This document shows, piece after piece, positions 1 through 8,190 of a DNA stretch of 36,551 nucleotides. The stretch is from Acidimicrobiia bacterium (GTDB lineage Bacteria > Actinomycetota > Acidimicrobiia > IMCC26256 > PALSA-610), in assembly GCA_036271555.1 (NCBI GenBank), contig DATBAK010000094.1:1-36551 (forward strand), read 5' to 3'. Position 1 is the first letter of the stretch, and each line of letters starts with the position of its first letter. The translations under genes and the position numbers were made by a program. The notes beneath the pieces are model-generated. The model saw nothing but the letters and a program-made list of their open reading frames with translations. It had not been told where the DNA came from and made no database searches.

Positions 1-76
1 GAGTTTGACCCGCTCGCCAGCGCCGCCAGAGTTCAGCCCTCTCGGTTGGGCACAATCCTCGTTTGCGAACCTGCAT
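1..76 (-). CDS. IS30-like transposase, N-terminal fragment (runs off left edge)
   Basis: Only the first 25 codons are in the window. They read from an ATG at 76 and contain the stretch ERAELWRRWRAGQT, which resembles the first helix-turn-helix segment of a widespread group of IS30-family transposases (pattern xxAELWRRWKAGQSL). The frame differs from that of the rhs gene it overlaps. The transposase would bind the ends of its element and catalyse cut-and-paste or circle transposition with a DDE domain, which lies outside the window. Family assignment rests on this short motif alone, so the call is tentative. The rest of the element must continue to the left. Confidence 0.55.
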   Translation of the reverse strand, partial: MQVRKRGLCPTERAELWRRWRAGQT

Positions 77-146
77 GCGTCACCACCTTCTTCGGCCAGC
101 TGTCTGACGTTGTGGTGTTGCGATGACCGGTTGAACGCACCACGCC
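1..146 (-). mobile_element. End of an IS30-like insertion sequence inside the rhs gene
   Basis: The sequence between the transposase start (76) and about 143 probably contains the terminal inverted repeat. Hexamer GTGGTG at 112-117 and its complement CACCAC at 138-143 bracket a segment that looks unlike the upstream rhs coding sequence. The exact boundary is inferred, because the other end of the element is outside the window and no target duplication can be seen. Confidence 0.4.
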
Positions 147-3100
147 ATCCGACTGATTCACCGACGTCACCTGGTGTCCGGACCCGTAGGTTGAACCCGA
201 CGCATTAAAGTCATTGACCATGCCGCTACTGCCAGCAATTGGACGCAGTAGATGCTTCCAGTCGCCAGCGGCCGTGAACGGCGCAAACGGAGTCGTCAAG
301 TCGTGATTATTCTTGACAGCGCTCAGGCCACTACTGCCGCTTCCTGGGCAGGTTCCATAGAAGGCGCTCGTCTCGCAAATCACACGATCTTGCTCGTCGT
401 ATAAGAAGTATGAGTTGGTGACTCCTGTTGCAGCCCCCGTGTAGACGCGACTTGTTACCCTTTTCTTAGCATCACGGCTTATAGCGGTCTCGAACGTCGC
501 TGTCGTTGAATAGCTCTGCTTGACGTCTGAGATCTGGTCGTCTGAGCCACGCGTGATTACCGTCTTGATCTTGTTGCTCGACACCGTATTTTCCTGAGTG
601 TAACTCTCAAGGCCGCCAAACGGGTAGTACTGAATGTCCTCCACGCCAGTCGTCGTCGCGTGGCCGTCGATGCCATCGAACGAATATTGAATTGAGGAGA
701 GTAGGTCGTCGTCAGAATCGCCAGTCCCCCCGTAGTTCCATGTGAACGACCCCTCCAGTGGATACATGATCGTCATGTGACCGTCTTTGTCGTAAACATA
801 CGCCTGCTCGGCATAACGCCCAGAGTCATCCTTGATATACTCGTCAGTCACGCGCCCTGAAGCATCGTATGAAAAGTACGTAAATTGGTCGAGGGCGCCG
901 TCCGTGGCGCTGTAGGTCGAGCTGCACGCTAGCGTGACCTCCACGACGGCCAACCGCCCAGCCAAGTTCGTGCAACCACCCGTGTTAGGACAAGTCACGC
1001 CGCTCGGTAGGGCATCGTAAGTGCGTTGAATTTCTGGATGCGCCGTCCCAGCCGTTGCACATGCGCCGGCGTAGTCGTCATTCAGCCTACGACTCATGTA
1101 GTCGTATGTAAAGTTGTGAGTCTGTGCGGACCCACCGCCAAGATCTTCGACTTTCGTGGTTAGACGATTGGCTGTGTCGTAAACGAATACCGTTGGATTG
1201 GCCTGGTCAGGACTGACGAGACGCACGAACCGTCCAGCGTCGTCACGCAAGCTCCCGACCGTCTTGCTATCACCGTCTTCGTATTGGGACTGATCGCCTT
1301 CCCACGAGTAGAGCAATTCCCATGTGTCATAATTGGATGCGTCCCTGTAACGTTCTTCTGAGGTTACGCGACCGTCACGGCCAGCACTACCATCGTAGTT
1401 GTAGATGGTTTTGCCAAGGCCACCCGCACTATCGACCTCGGTTAAGCGTCCAGCCGCGTCATAGTCGAAGTCCGTGTGCGGATTTGGAGAACCTGGATCG
1501 ATCACCTCGTGCTGCTGACGGCTGTCGTAGTAGGTGGCGCTAACACTCGTGCTCACTGACGGGGCGGTACCGAAGTACAAGTACCTCTGGCTTAGTACGG
1601 TGAGGCCATCCTGAACCGTAAATTGAATGTAGTCGCCGTCCTCGTTGCAACCGTCAGTCCGGATAATCTTACTCGGCTGCCCAATCGCGTCGTACGTGTA
1701 GTCGACGCACTCGCCCGTAGGACGCTTGATCTCAGTTAAGCGAAGCGCTGAATCACGGGTCCACGTCGTTGCGATTGCGTCAGAGCCAAGCGAGCTACAC
1801 GTCGTCTCATTGTCCATTGCGTGAGTTCGACTGTGCAAGAACGCTCGCGAGGAGTCGTATGTGTCGCACGTTAGATTCCCTGCTGGGTCTTTCAGCGTGG
1901 TTGGATGGCCGAACTGGTCGTAGACCAGGATCTGAGGCTCTAGTGAGTGTGTGCTGTCGGTGTAGACGTTAGAGTAGGCCAGAAAATCGCGTCTGAACTC
2001 TGTACTGTCAGTGTGTGGATAGTAACTGAACGTCGTCTTTATCCCAGCGACGCCCCCGTCAATCTCTGCAATACGCCCCGTGCCAGAAGTGTCGTATGTA
2101 TAGGTGATGACGTCCGCAAACGTGGTCACACTACCATCGCTAGCGAGCGTGTACCCGTCCTGCTCCAAGGTCTTTAGTAGGTTGTCGCTACCGTATCCGT
2201 AGAGTGTTCGTTCGCAGCCAGTGGTGCTTGTCGCCGAGCAACTCGATGCACTTGAACTTACATCGCTGGCTCGTCTCACTTCGGCTATACGCCCGGGATA
2301 TGTCGTGTCGTAGAAGTAATAGACGGTGCGGTTCGTCCCGCCGTTTGTTGGATCGCCATCAGAGTCGCCATACCCGATCTGAGTAGGAAGCCCATTGGCG
2401 TTGTATGTGAGGGACGTGAAGTCTGATCCCGCCAACGCACTTTGGCGCGCGAGCACGTTTATCAAGCCGGTGCTTGAACTCCAGACGTACTGTTGAACGT
2501 CGAGGCATGCTCCAGTACATGTTCCGCCACCCCCGATAGCACTGAGATTGGTCACAACGTCTTCCCCATTGGCGCCGCTAGTGCCACCCACATGGGTGAG
2601 TTGCATGCAGCGGCCCGCTAGATAACACTGTCCAGTGCTGCCCGCTCCTGTCTGCCCGCCACAGAGATAACCCGTGCCGCAATCCGCGTCCGCTGAACAA
2701 GAGTTGGTGTTTCCGCCTTGGTTGAAGTACAAGATTGAATCGCCCGTGCACACAGCGCGTGTCGACGCATACTCAAATCCGAGATTTCCCTCTGCCGTAC
2801 TAACTCGAACGACTTGGCCGGAGGAATTGTAGGCGAACGCGACGATTTGGTTTGGGGTCGTTTCGCCGTCCTTGATTTCAGTCAAGAGGCCAGACGTCGA
2901 ATAGAAGTTCTGTTGAGCGAGCTGACCGCTAATCGTCACGTTTGTTAGGATTCCAGGGCCGCTTTCGATGCGGCCTCTTATGGTCGCGATCTGGGGCGTC
3001 GTTAGGTTTGTCGACCATGCGGATGCATAGAGAATATCCATTGGGTCAGCACCCGCAAGCGCACCGCCGATATCAAAGACAGCGGAGCTCGTCGCACTGG

Positions 3101-4457
3101 CATATGAAGGGGTAAGAGCAAGGCTTTCGAATCCCGCGAATTCCGAGCTTCCAGTCGGGTGAGAGGAGGCGAACCAGAAGTGAGCGGCCCCGATGCTCGG
3201 GTAGCTTCCAGTCGCGACGTGGCTAGCATCCCAGGTGACCCTGGAGTTGCTAGCCGTGGGAAATACCGTATGTGTCGTTCCTGCGTAGATGCCATTGGAA
3301 TCACCGAGGTTCATTACCTCGCCCGAGGCGAGTGCTGTAATGTCGACGAGTGCAATTGCGGTGCAGTCGCTTGTCGCGGGATTGCACACGGAGCCGTTGC
3401 CCCAATACGATGTGCTGCCGGACGTTAGCGCTAGGGCTTTCCTCGCCCAACCAGTGACAGAGTTATTGTAACTAAACCCTCCCGCGTTGTGGAGTGCTAA
3501 TGACGTAGAGCCGATCGAGTCGGCAAGGCTTCCTGAGGTCTCTTGGCATTCCCAGGTGTGCGAGGGGTTGGGGACGCCCGTGTCCTGGAGGAGATATCCC
3601 CATTCGATCGCGTTGGCAGGAACAAACCAACCACTTGTCGCGTCGCGCGTTACGTGGTTGTCGTAGCTGTATGTGGTCGTATGGACCGTTTCCCAACCAC
3701 CCTCCTTGATCTGAAAGGCGACGGCGGTCAGAAGGTTGTTGGTGTAACTGAAGCTTAGCTGGCGATTCCCCGACGCATCCGTCACTGTTGACACGTTTGC
3801 AGCGACCGTTCCGTCCCAAACAATCGTGACCGTATTGGCCGCTGGTGTGATGTCCGTGATCTTCCAGATCTGGCCGTATTGGTTGTAAGTTAGCGTCTCG
3901 CCGGTCAGAAGCTGAACGTACGTATTGCCCGAAGTCGTGTCATGGGCGAACGACATGACGTGCTCCCCGGACTGTGGAACGTAGTAGGCGAGCGTTCCAA
4001 CCGTTGTCGAGTACGTGTAGAGCACATCGCGACCTTGGCTGGTGTGGAGGATGGCGTTTGACGAGTTGACGTCGACCCACGTCATGTACGTGTGCTGCCA
4101 CCCCGGCCCCATCGGCGTATGATTTACCGAAACGGGCCCAGCCCCCGAGGGGTTGTACATCGGCGTGTAGAACCGCCTGAATCCAATGCCCGGCCCATAC
4201 GGCACAGCCGGCGCGATGTCTGGGGGAAGATCGTAGTGAAGCGAACCGGTCTTCCAGGCTACCATACCGGTGTCGCCGCACGACAACGGTGATTCGCACA
4301 CACCCGTAGTCAGTGATGGGTAGCAGCCTTCATCTGTGAGGCCGTTCCCATCGTCGTCGATGTCGTTCCCGCAAATCTCGGCCGTCGCGTGTGCGATTCC
4401 GGAAAGCAGCAACAGCGAGAGGCCGGTGAGCCGAATGGTCTTGTTGAAGTTGCGCAT
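33..4457 (-). CDS. Secreted Rhs/YD-repeat protein, 3' end interrupted by IS
   Basis: This 1474-residue protein has a signal peptide (MRNFNKTIRL, a Leu-rich core, then AHA) and a short Asp-rich Cys motif CGNDIDDDGNGLTDEGC like the MopE-type metal-binding repeat. A DUF6531-like entry region (KTGSLHYDLP, GIGFRRFYTP) follows, then a LamG-like insert around residues 300-500, then many YD repeats (TYDAIGQPSKI, YDYMSRRL, FSYDASGRVTDEY). Such proteins form hollow beta-cocoon shells that often carry a C-terminal toxin. Here no DPxGL processing motif is visible, and the last 35 or so residues appear to be read from an inserted IS, so the natural C terminus is lost. An ATG at 4466 is in frame, but the Shine-Dalgarno GGAGGG at 4467-4472 is correctly spaced only for the ATG at 4457. 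It is the last gene of a three-gene coupled operon. Its base composition is unlike that of the chromosome to the right. Confidence 0.85.
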   Translation of the reverse strand: MRNFNKTIRLTGLSLLLLSGIAHATAEICGNDIDDDGNGLTDEGCYPSLTTGVCESPLSCGDTGMVAWKTGSLHYDLPPDIAPAVPYGPGIGFRRFYTPMYNPSGAGPVSVNHTPMGPGWQHTYMTWVDVNSSNAILHTSQGRDVLYTYSTTVGTLAYYVPQSGEHVMSFAHDTTSGNTYVQLLTGETLTYNQYGQIWKITDITPAANTVTIVWDGTVAANVSTVTDASGNRQLSFSYTNNLLTAVAFQIKEGGWETVHTTTYSYDNHVTRDATSGWFVPANAIEWGYLLQDTGVPNPSHTWECQETSGSLADSIGSTSLALHNAGGFSYNNSVTGWARKALALTSGSTSYWGNGSVCNPATSDCTAIALVDITALASGEVMNLGDSNGIYAGTTHTVFPTASNSRVTWDASHVATGSYPSIGAAHFWFASSHPTGSSEFAGFESLALTPSYASATSSAVFDIGGALAGADPMDILYASAWSTNLTTPQIATIRGRIESGPGILTNVTISGQLAQQNFYSTSGLLTEIKDGETTPNQIVAFAYNSSGQVVRVSTAEGNLGFEYASTRAVCTGDSILYFNQGGNTNSCSADADCGTGYLCGGQTGAGSTGQCYLAGRCMQLTHVGGTSGANGEDVVTNLSAIGGGGTCTGACLDVQQYVWSSSTGLINVLARQSALAGSDFTSLTYNANGLPTQIGYGDSDGDPTNGGTNRTVYYFYDTTYPGRIAEVRRASDVSSSASSCSATSTTGCERTLYGYGSDNLLKTLEQDGYTLASDGSVTTFADVITYTYDTSGTGRIAEIDGGVAGIKTTFSYYPHTDSTEFRRDFLAYSNVYTDSTHSLEPQILVYDQFGHPTTLKDPAGNLTCDTYDSSRAFLHSRTHAMDNETTCSSLGSDAIATTWTRDSALRLTEIKRPTGECVDYTYDAIGQPSKIIRTDGCNEDGDYIQFTVQDGLTVLSQRYLYFGTAPSVSTSVSATYYDSRQQHEVIDPGSPNPHTDFDYDAAGRLTEVDSAGGLGKTIYNYDGSAGRDGRVTSEERYRDASNYDTWELLYSWEGDQSQYEDGDSKTVGSLRDDAGRFVRLVSPDQANPTVFVYDTANRLTTKVEDLGGGSAQTHNFTYDYMSRRLNDDYAGACATAGTAHPEIQRTYDALPSGVTCPNTGGCTNLAGRLAVVEVTLACSSTYSATDGALDQFTYFSYDASGRVTDEYIKDDSGRYAEQAYVYDKDGHMTIMYPLEGSFTWNYGGTGDSDDDLLSSIQYSFDGIDGHATTTGVEDIQYYPFGGLESYTQENTVSSNKIKTVITRGSDDQISDVKQSYSTTATFETAISRDAKKRVTSRVYTGAATGVTNSYFLYDEQDRVICETSAFYGTCPGSGSSGLSAVKNNHDLTTPFAPFTAAGDWKHLLRPIAGSSGMVNDFNASGSTYGSGHQVTSVNQSDGVVRSTGHRNTTTSDSWPKKVVTHAGSQTRIVPNREG

Positions 4458-4462
4458 TCGGC

Positions 4463-5002
4463 TCATCCCTCCGACTTGTGGAGCGAGTTGACGACTAGAT
4501 GAAGGGCTCTCTCTTCAGCGTCGGGCTGCTCAGCCGTGTAAAGCACGTGGATGATGTCCGTGCCTTCGACCAACACCGCGTGTGTTCGGTGGTACTGGTA
4601 CTTTGCTCCAGCGGGAATGAAGTTGTCCTCCACGCGGACGCCAGCGAACCCCCCGTCGCTGTGGAAGTCGATGGGCGAACCGAGGACCTGAACCTGCGGC
4701 AGCTCGCGCTGCGCCGCGAGGAGCTTCTTCTTGATTGCCTCGGCGCCGGCTTGTCCGAGAGCAGAGTCGATCTGCGTTCGGATCACGACGATCGATTCCT
4801 TTTGGTCGTTGTTGTCCGGCGTCCAGGTCGTCGAGACGGAGTGCCAGCCTTTGGATTTCGTCTGCGTCCAGCCAGCTGGCGCCTGGTAACTAAAGTCACC
4901 GAGCTTCGCGGGCTGACCGTCCATGTCGTGGTGCGTTGGCGTGCAGGAAGGTGTTGCGAGCGCTGTTCCGATCGTGATGAACGCGAGCTTGATCGTCTTC
5001 AC
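4463..5002 (-). CDS. Exported lipoprotein-like protein between the small secreted protein and Rhs
   Basis: The gene uses a GTG start that overlaps the stop of the upstream gene (GTGA). It is preceded by GGAGGG about 10 bases upstream, so translation is probably coupled. The 179-residue product begins with a hydrophobic segment ending in ATPSC, an imperfect lipobox, so lipidation at Cys20 is possible but not certain. The mature part has a mixed fold (YQAPAGWTQTKSKGWHSVSTTW, then VVIRTQ and FAGVRVEDNF). It resembles small periplasmic PsbP/DcrB-like domains in layout, but I do not recognise a family. By position it could be a chaperone, anchor or immunity partner of the Rhs protein. That is inference from the operon only. 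Confidence 0.75.
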   Translation of the reverse strand: MKTIKLAFITIGTALATPSCTPTHHDMDGQPAKLGDFSYQAPAGWTQTKSKGWHSVSTTWTPDNNDQKESIVVIRTQIDSALGQAGAEAIKKKLLAAQRELPQVQVLGSPIDFHSDGGFAGVRVEDNFIPAGAKYQYHRTHAVLVEGTDIIHVLYTAEQPDAEERALHLVVNSLHKSEG

Positions 5003-5400
5003 TTGATCACGCCCTCCGTCGAGAGGTCGCCCGCGTTGAGCTTGTTCGCCGCGGCGGCTGCAGCTGCAGTCTGAGCGTGTTCCGCGGCCATTGCTGCGTA
5101 CGCGTTGTTTACCTGCTGCCAATCGTTGTGATCTTTCGCAGCCATAGCCGCTTGGGTTGCTGCAGCTTGGTCAGCGGTCAACTGAGTCACTTCGCTCGGG
5201 GAGCCGACGTCGTACATCGTGAAAGGCTCGTGCACGTCGCTCTCGTCGCCAGGAGCCGGCCAAACCGGATCGCTCGTCCCGGGCTCGGGCTCCGCGTCTT
5301 GACCGGTCGTTGAAGGGTCAGCTGCCTGGCTTCGTGACGAACGCGTCGCGAAGGCGATCAACAGGACGGACACGACAAGACCGGCGTAGAGAAAGCGCAT
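4999..5400 (-). CDS. Small exported Ala-rich protein, first gene of rhs operon
   Basis: The 133-residue product starts at an ATG preceded by GGAGGG with an 8-base spacing. It has an N-terminal hydrophobic segment (about residues 5-18) that may be a signal peptide or membrane anchor, then an acidic Pro-rich stretch (EPEPGTSDPVWPAPGDES). A helical Ala-rich C-terminal half with an eight-Ala run around residue 115 could form a coiled coil. I know no family for it. It overlaps the next gene by 4 bases and so is part of the same transcription unit as the Rhs protein. A role in export or surface display of Rhs is possible but not shown. Confidence 0.7.
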   Translation of the reverse strand: MRFLYAGLVVSVLLIAFATRSSRSQAADPSTTGQDAEPEPGTSDPVWPAPGDESDVHEPFTMYDVGSPSEVTQLTADQAAATQAAMAAKDHNDWQQVNNAYAAMAAEHAQTAAAAAAANKLNAGDLSTEGVIK

Positions 5401-5790
5401 CGAACCCTCCGTTGAAGAACGGGCAACGGGGCTCCATTCGCTCCACCGTCGGTGGAGGCGTCGTTGTCACCCCAAAGTCAAGAAGCCCACTCGCTCGCGA
5501 ACAACGCGCCACCACTGTGCGTGAGAGCGCGCGGTCAACTTCAATACCGGGTCGTTACAGAACTTCGCAAGACCAAAGTGAGGCCGTATTTCACAAAGTT
5601 CTGGGACAGTTCCGCTGGTAGCAAGAAACGGTGTCTGATGAATTTCTCAGCAATGGAAGCCAGTGCGTCATCACGATATCGAGTTGTTAGCACTGTTTCT
5701 TGTGGCGGATAGCCGCGGGGGGGCCTGGAAGCGATTGTGAAGAAATTCGCGTGCTGCGATTTCACAACGTGCCCGTTCTCCGGTCTCCCG
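5401..5790. other. Divergent intergenic region upstream of rhs operon and response regulator
   Basis: No convincing gene lies in this 390-base stretch. It separates two divergently transcribed units and should contain both promoters. A TTGACT hexamer on the minus strand near 5476-5481 is a candidate -35 box for the rhs operon, but I see no matching -10 box. A GTG at 5737 with GGAAG just upstream is an alternative longer start for the response regulator. Confidence 0.5.
5441..5457. repeat. Inverted repeat CTCCACC-GTC-GGTGGAG in rhs operon leader
   Basis: A perfect 7-base inverted repeat with a 3-base centre lies 41-57 bases upstream of the first rhs operon gene. It could be an operator or a leader hairpin. 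No regulator can be assigned. Confidence 0.5.
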
Positions 5791-6339
5791 ATGGACCACA
5801 TGGCGACGAAACCGAAGCCACGAGCGCTCGTAATCGACGATGAACCTCAGATCTTGAAGCGCTTCGAAGCAGCGTTCGGACGTGCTGGCTATGTGGTCGA
5901 GACCGCTTCGTCGCTCAGCGACGCAAAGACTCTCGCGAAGGTGCACAAGTTCGATCTCGCGGTTGTCGACCTGCGGCTCAGCGACGGGTGGGGCATCGAC
6001 TTCGTTCCAGAGCTTCGCGCTCTTCATCCCGACGCGAGGATCGTCGTGCTGAGCGCGTTCCTGGGGATCGACGTGACGATTCGAGCGATCCGCGCAGGCG
6101 CAGACGATGCGGTTGAGAAGCCGATCGCGCCATCGGAGCTTGTGAAACGGATCGAAGCAGGTCCGTCAGCAAAGCTGCCGGGGCAAACACCGAAGCGAAC
6201 GATGGCTGACGTGAAACACGAAGAAGCAACGAAGGCGCTGGCCGACGCCGGGGGCAACGTCAGCGAGGCTGCACGACGGCTTGGCGTGTACCGGACGACG
6301 CTCTTGGGCTGGCTCAAGAAGGGCGATGACGAGGATTAG
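5791..6339 (+). CDS. Fis-type response regulator (ActR/RegA-like)
   Basis: The 182-residue product has an N-terminal receiver domain with the acidic pair in VIDDEP (D16, D17), the phospho-acceptor D60 in VVDLRL, S88 in VLSAF and K110 in VEKPIAP. A short linker leads to a C-terminal Fis-type helix-turn-helix (GGNVSEAARRLGVYRTTLLGWL, about residues 153-175). This is the ActR/RegA/PrrA architecture of a DNA-binding regulator working with a histidine kinase. No kinase gene is adjacent. I chose the ATG at 5791 because the receiver starts right after it. A GTG at 5737 with a weak Shine-Dalgarno would add 18 residues. Its stop overlaps the end of a broken gene on the other strand. A similar regulator lies at 25307-25843. 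Confidence 0.85.
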   Translation: MDHMATKPKPRALVIDDEPQILKRFEAAFGRAGYVVETASSLSDAKTLAKVHKFDLAVVDLRLSDGWGIDFVPELRALHPDARIVVLSAFLGIDVTIRAIRAGADDAVEKPIAPSELVKRIEAGPSAKLPGQTPKRTMADVKHEEATKALADAGGNVSEAARRLGVYRTTLLGWLKKGDDED

Positions 6340-6727
6340 CGTTGGGTGCGTGACGGCACGATGACGGTGCGGAACCAGTTCGACGAGGCGAACACGCTCG
6401 CCGCGAAGCGGTTCTCGGCGTGTAGCTTCGCTTGTAGGCGAGAGCCTTCGGGATCACCAGCGACGGGTTGCGACCGGGCGACGCGCCCGCTGCGGCGTCC
6501 GCGTAGTACTCAAACGACCGCTCGTACCCAATGTAGCTGACGTTCGCGAAGGCGAAGCCGGCCTTGACCGGCGACTCGCGGCCGCGAACGGCGACCTCGT
6601 CACGGTTCAGATCGGCGCGCGTCAGCACCGACAGGATGCCGCTCGGCTGATCGACCAGGATGATCGGCACGTCGCGGATAGCGAGGAGGTTCGTGTCCGA
6701 CTGGAAGAACTCCATCGCCTGGCTCAT
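6336..6727 (-). pseudogene. Frameshifted fragment resembling a phage major capsid protein
   Basis: From an ATG at 6727 the first frame reads a plausible protein (AIRDVPIILVDQPSG, then DLNRDEVAVRG, then YYADAAAG and PSLVIPKALAYK) until about 6440. After that it becomes Arg-rich nonsense. A second frame takes over with AKLHAENRFAASVFASS followed by NWFRTVIVPSRTQR and a TAA at 6336-6338. Joining the two frames gives an N-terminal region like that of some tailed-phage capsid proteins, which carry PVDxxxxxY, RDE and xLLxRExxFAxxFF-type segments in this order. The product would be much shorter than a full capsid protein. The capsid assignment is tentative, but the switch in coding frame is clear. 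The stretch from 6740 to 6976 holds nothing I can support. Confidence 0.4.
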
Positions 6728-6976
6728 CAGGCAGATCACACGGCTTTCCGGGTCGCGGCAAGACGGCGATCGCGTTCGGTCGATTCAAAACGCGGCAACG
6801 GCGGCGGTCAGGACAGAGCTGCCAGCGGCCAGCACGTGAAGGAACGAGCTGGGGAGCGAAGCAGGCAAGCGTGTCGAGCGCAGAAGCGTGTCGACCTTGC
6901 GTTGCCTTGGGCAAAATAGCGCCGCTCGGGGCCGCGTTAGCGGCGTCCGGCTCGCCGAATGAGCTCTTGACCCAAT

Positions 6977-7471
6977 TCAAACGACTCGCAGACCGGACGA
7001 ACCATCCTCTCGTCTGCTCAGTCGTTGCGGCGTCACGGAGCAGCGATGCATCCCAGTGGTCTCTGAGAGGACAGCTTCGAATTCGGCGCGAAGCGCGGAG
7101 TGATCGTTAGGGTCGTGGACGTCGAGGGAGATGCGTTGAAGCTCGATGGCTCGACGTCGATCGTTCCGACTTCGTGACTTGATCGCGTTCAAGACGTGCT
7201 GTAGGAGCGATGCGCGTGTTTGGTCCCAGTCCAAGACACCGATGAACGTGTCGGCGATTGCACCGTGGACGAGGTCCTCGATGTATTGGTCGTCGACGAG
7301 GCCCCCGACGCGCGCGATCTGCTCAGCACGCCTTTTCGCGTAGCGCGTAGCACTCGCATACAGCTTCGCGTCGAGCTGCGCTTCGAGTGCCGTGCGACGT
7401 TGTTCCAGTACCTCGTTGGCGCGTTCATTGTTGTGCTTCTTGCCCTCCGTAGCGACTTCGGCGTCCTGCAT
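6977..7471 (-). CDS. Sigma-70 region-2-like protein, C terminus possibly shifted
   Basis: The 164-residue product starts at an ATG preceded by GAGGA at a 5-base spacing. Residues 60-105 (QYIEDLVHGAIADTF, then WDQTRASLLQHVLNAIKSRS) follow the pattern of the sigma-70 region 2 helix found in small sigma-factor-like proteins of Myxococcota and their mobile elements (xEDLVQxAxxxTLxGxRxWDPxxxxLLxHLxxxIRSR). No region 4 is visible. After about residue 135 the frame looks less protein-like. Another frame continues with DASLLRDAATTEQTRGWF, so the gene may be frameshifted near 7035. It could be a transcription regulator of the island. Confidence 0.5.
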   Translation of the reverse strand: MQDAEVATEGKKHNNERANEVLEQRRTALEAQLDAKLYASATRYAKRRAEQIARVGGLVDDQYIEDLVHGAIADTFIGVLDWDQTRASLLQHVLNAIKSRSRNDRRRAIELQRISLDVHDPNDHSALRAEFEAVLSETTGMHRCSVTPQRLSRREDGSSGLRVV

Positions 7472-7485
7472 CTTGTCCTCGTTTT

Positions 7486-8067
7486 GTGGATGCGCCCATA
7501 TCGGCCGAAGTGATTCGCGTGAACCGCTCGCAGCACAAGGGCGTCGCGACGGAGCTGACGAGGTCAGGCAAAGCGAGGGAGGTGCCGCTCACGGCCGACA
7601 TCGCGAAGGTGCTCGCGGAGCACCGGCGATGGATGATCGAGGCTCAGCATCCAGGGCTTGCCGTCAGGCTGGATCTTTCCGACGTCGGGCAAGCGGCAGG
7701 CAAGAGCGAGGACGAGGCGGGCGAGCTCCACATGGGCAACCCGTTTGGCAAGGCGCTCGACGAGGCGAGCCTGAAGGTGGGCATTACCCGCATCACGCCG
7801 CACGGCCTGCGGCACACGAGGAACGACCTGCTTCGTAGGTTCGCGAGCCGCGAGGTCGTCATGGCGGTCATGGCGATCACCGGGCACTCGACGCCGGCGA
7901 TGCACTCGCACTACTCGCACGTCGATCAGGGCGAGAAGGCCGAAGCCGTCGGCAAGGTCATCGAGCTCGTCACCAAGACCCCGATCCCTCCGCGAGACGA
8001 TCGCAAAAGGGGTCTCGAAAGGGGTCTGACGGGCTTGCCGGTGGAGGCGGCGTCGGCAACCGGTTGA
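7486..8067 (+). pseudogene. Tyrosine recombinase, N-terminally truncated integrase
   Basis: The C-terminal catalytic half of a tyrosine recombinase is clear. It includes the beta-strand entry AEVIRVNRSQ, the conserved box HGLRHTRNDLL, the box ITGHSTPAMHSHY and the nucleophile Tyr in HYSHV. The usual N-terminal DNA-binding domain and the first catalytic Arg (GxRxGE region) are missing. The open frame starts at a GTG only just before the catalytic half, and a divergent gene begins 15 bases away. At 193 residues it is about half the usual length, so it is probably inactive. The stop lies 4 bases from the CCA end of tRNA-Cys, which fits an integrase of an element integrated there. Confidence 0.8.
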
Positions 8068-8071
8068 AATT

Positions 8072-8146
8072 TGGAGGTGCCACCCAGATTTGAACTGGGG
8101 AATGGTGGTTTTGCAGACCACTGCCTTACCACTTGGCTATGGCACC
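8072..8146 (-). tRNA. tRNA-Cys (anticodon GCA)
   Basis: The minus strand folds as a complete cloverleaf. The acceptor stem GGTGCCA (8146-8140) pairs with TGGCACC (8082-8076). The anticodon stem GTGGT/ACCAC flanks the loop CTGCAAA with anticodon GCA, and the T stem CCCAG/CTGGG encloses TTCAAAT. The discriminator is U, as expected for tRNA-Cys, and the CCA end is encoded (8074-8072). It is the presumed attachment site of the island on its 3' side. Confidence 0.97.
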
Positions 8147-8190
8147 GAAGGCGCTACTTTTTAGCAGACCTGCACGACGTCTGGAAGGGG

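Larger units (their letters stand above)
1..8074. mobile_element. Degenerating genomic island, right end at tRNA-Cys
   Basis: The segment has visibly lower G+C than the rest of the window and contains an IS end, an rhs operon, a broken capsid-like gene and a truncated tyrosine recombinase. The recombinase stop codon (8065-8067) lies 4 bases from the encoded CCA end of tRNA-Cys. Integration into the 3' end of a tRNA gene with the integrase next to it is the classical arrangement for integrative islands. The left end and the second copy of the attachment repeat must be outside the window. I found no second copy of the tRNA 3' end between 1 and 8000. Confidence 0.6.
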
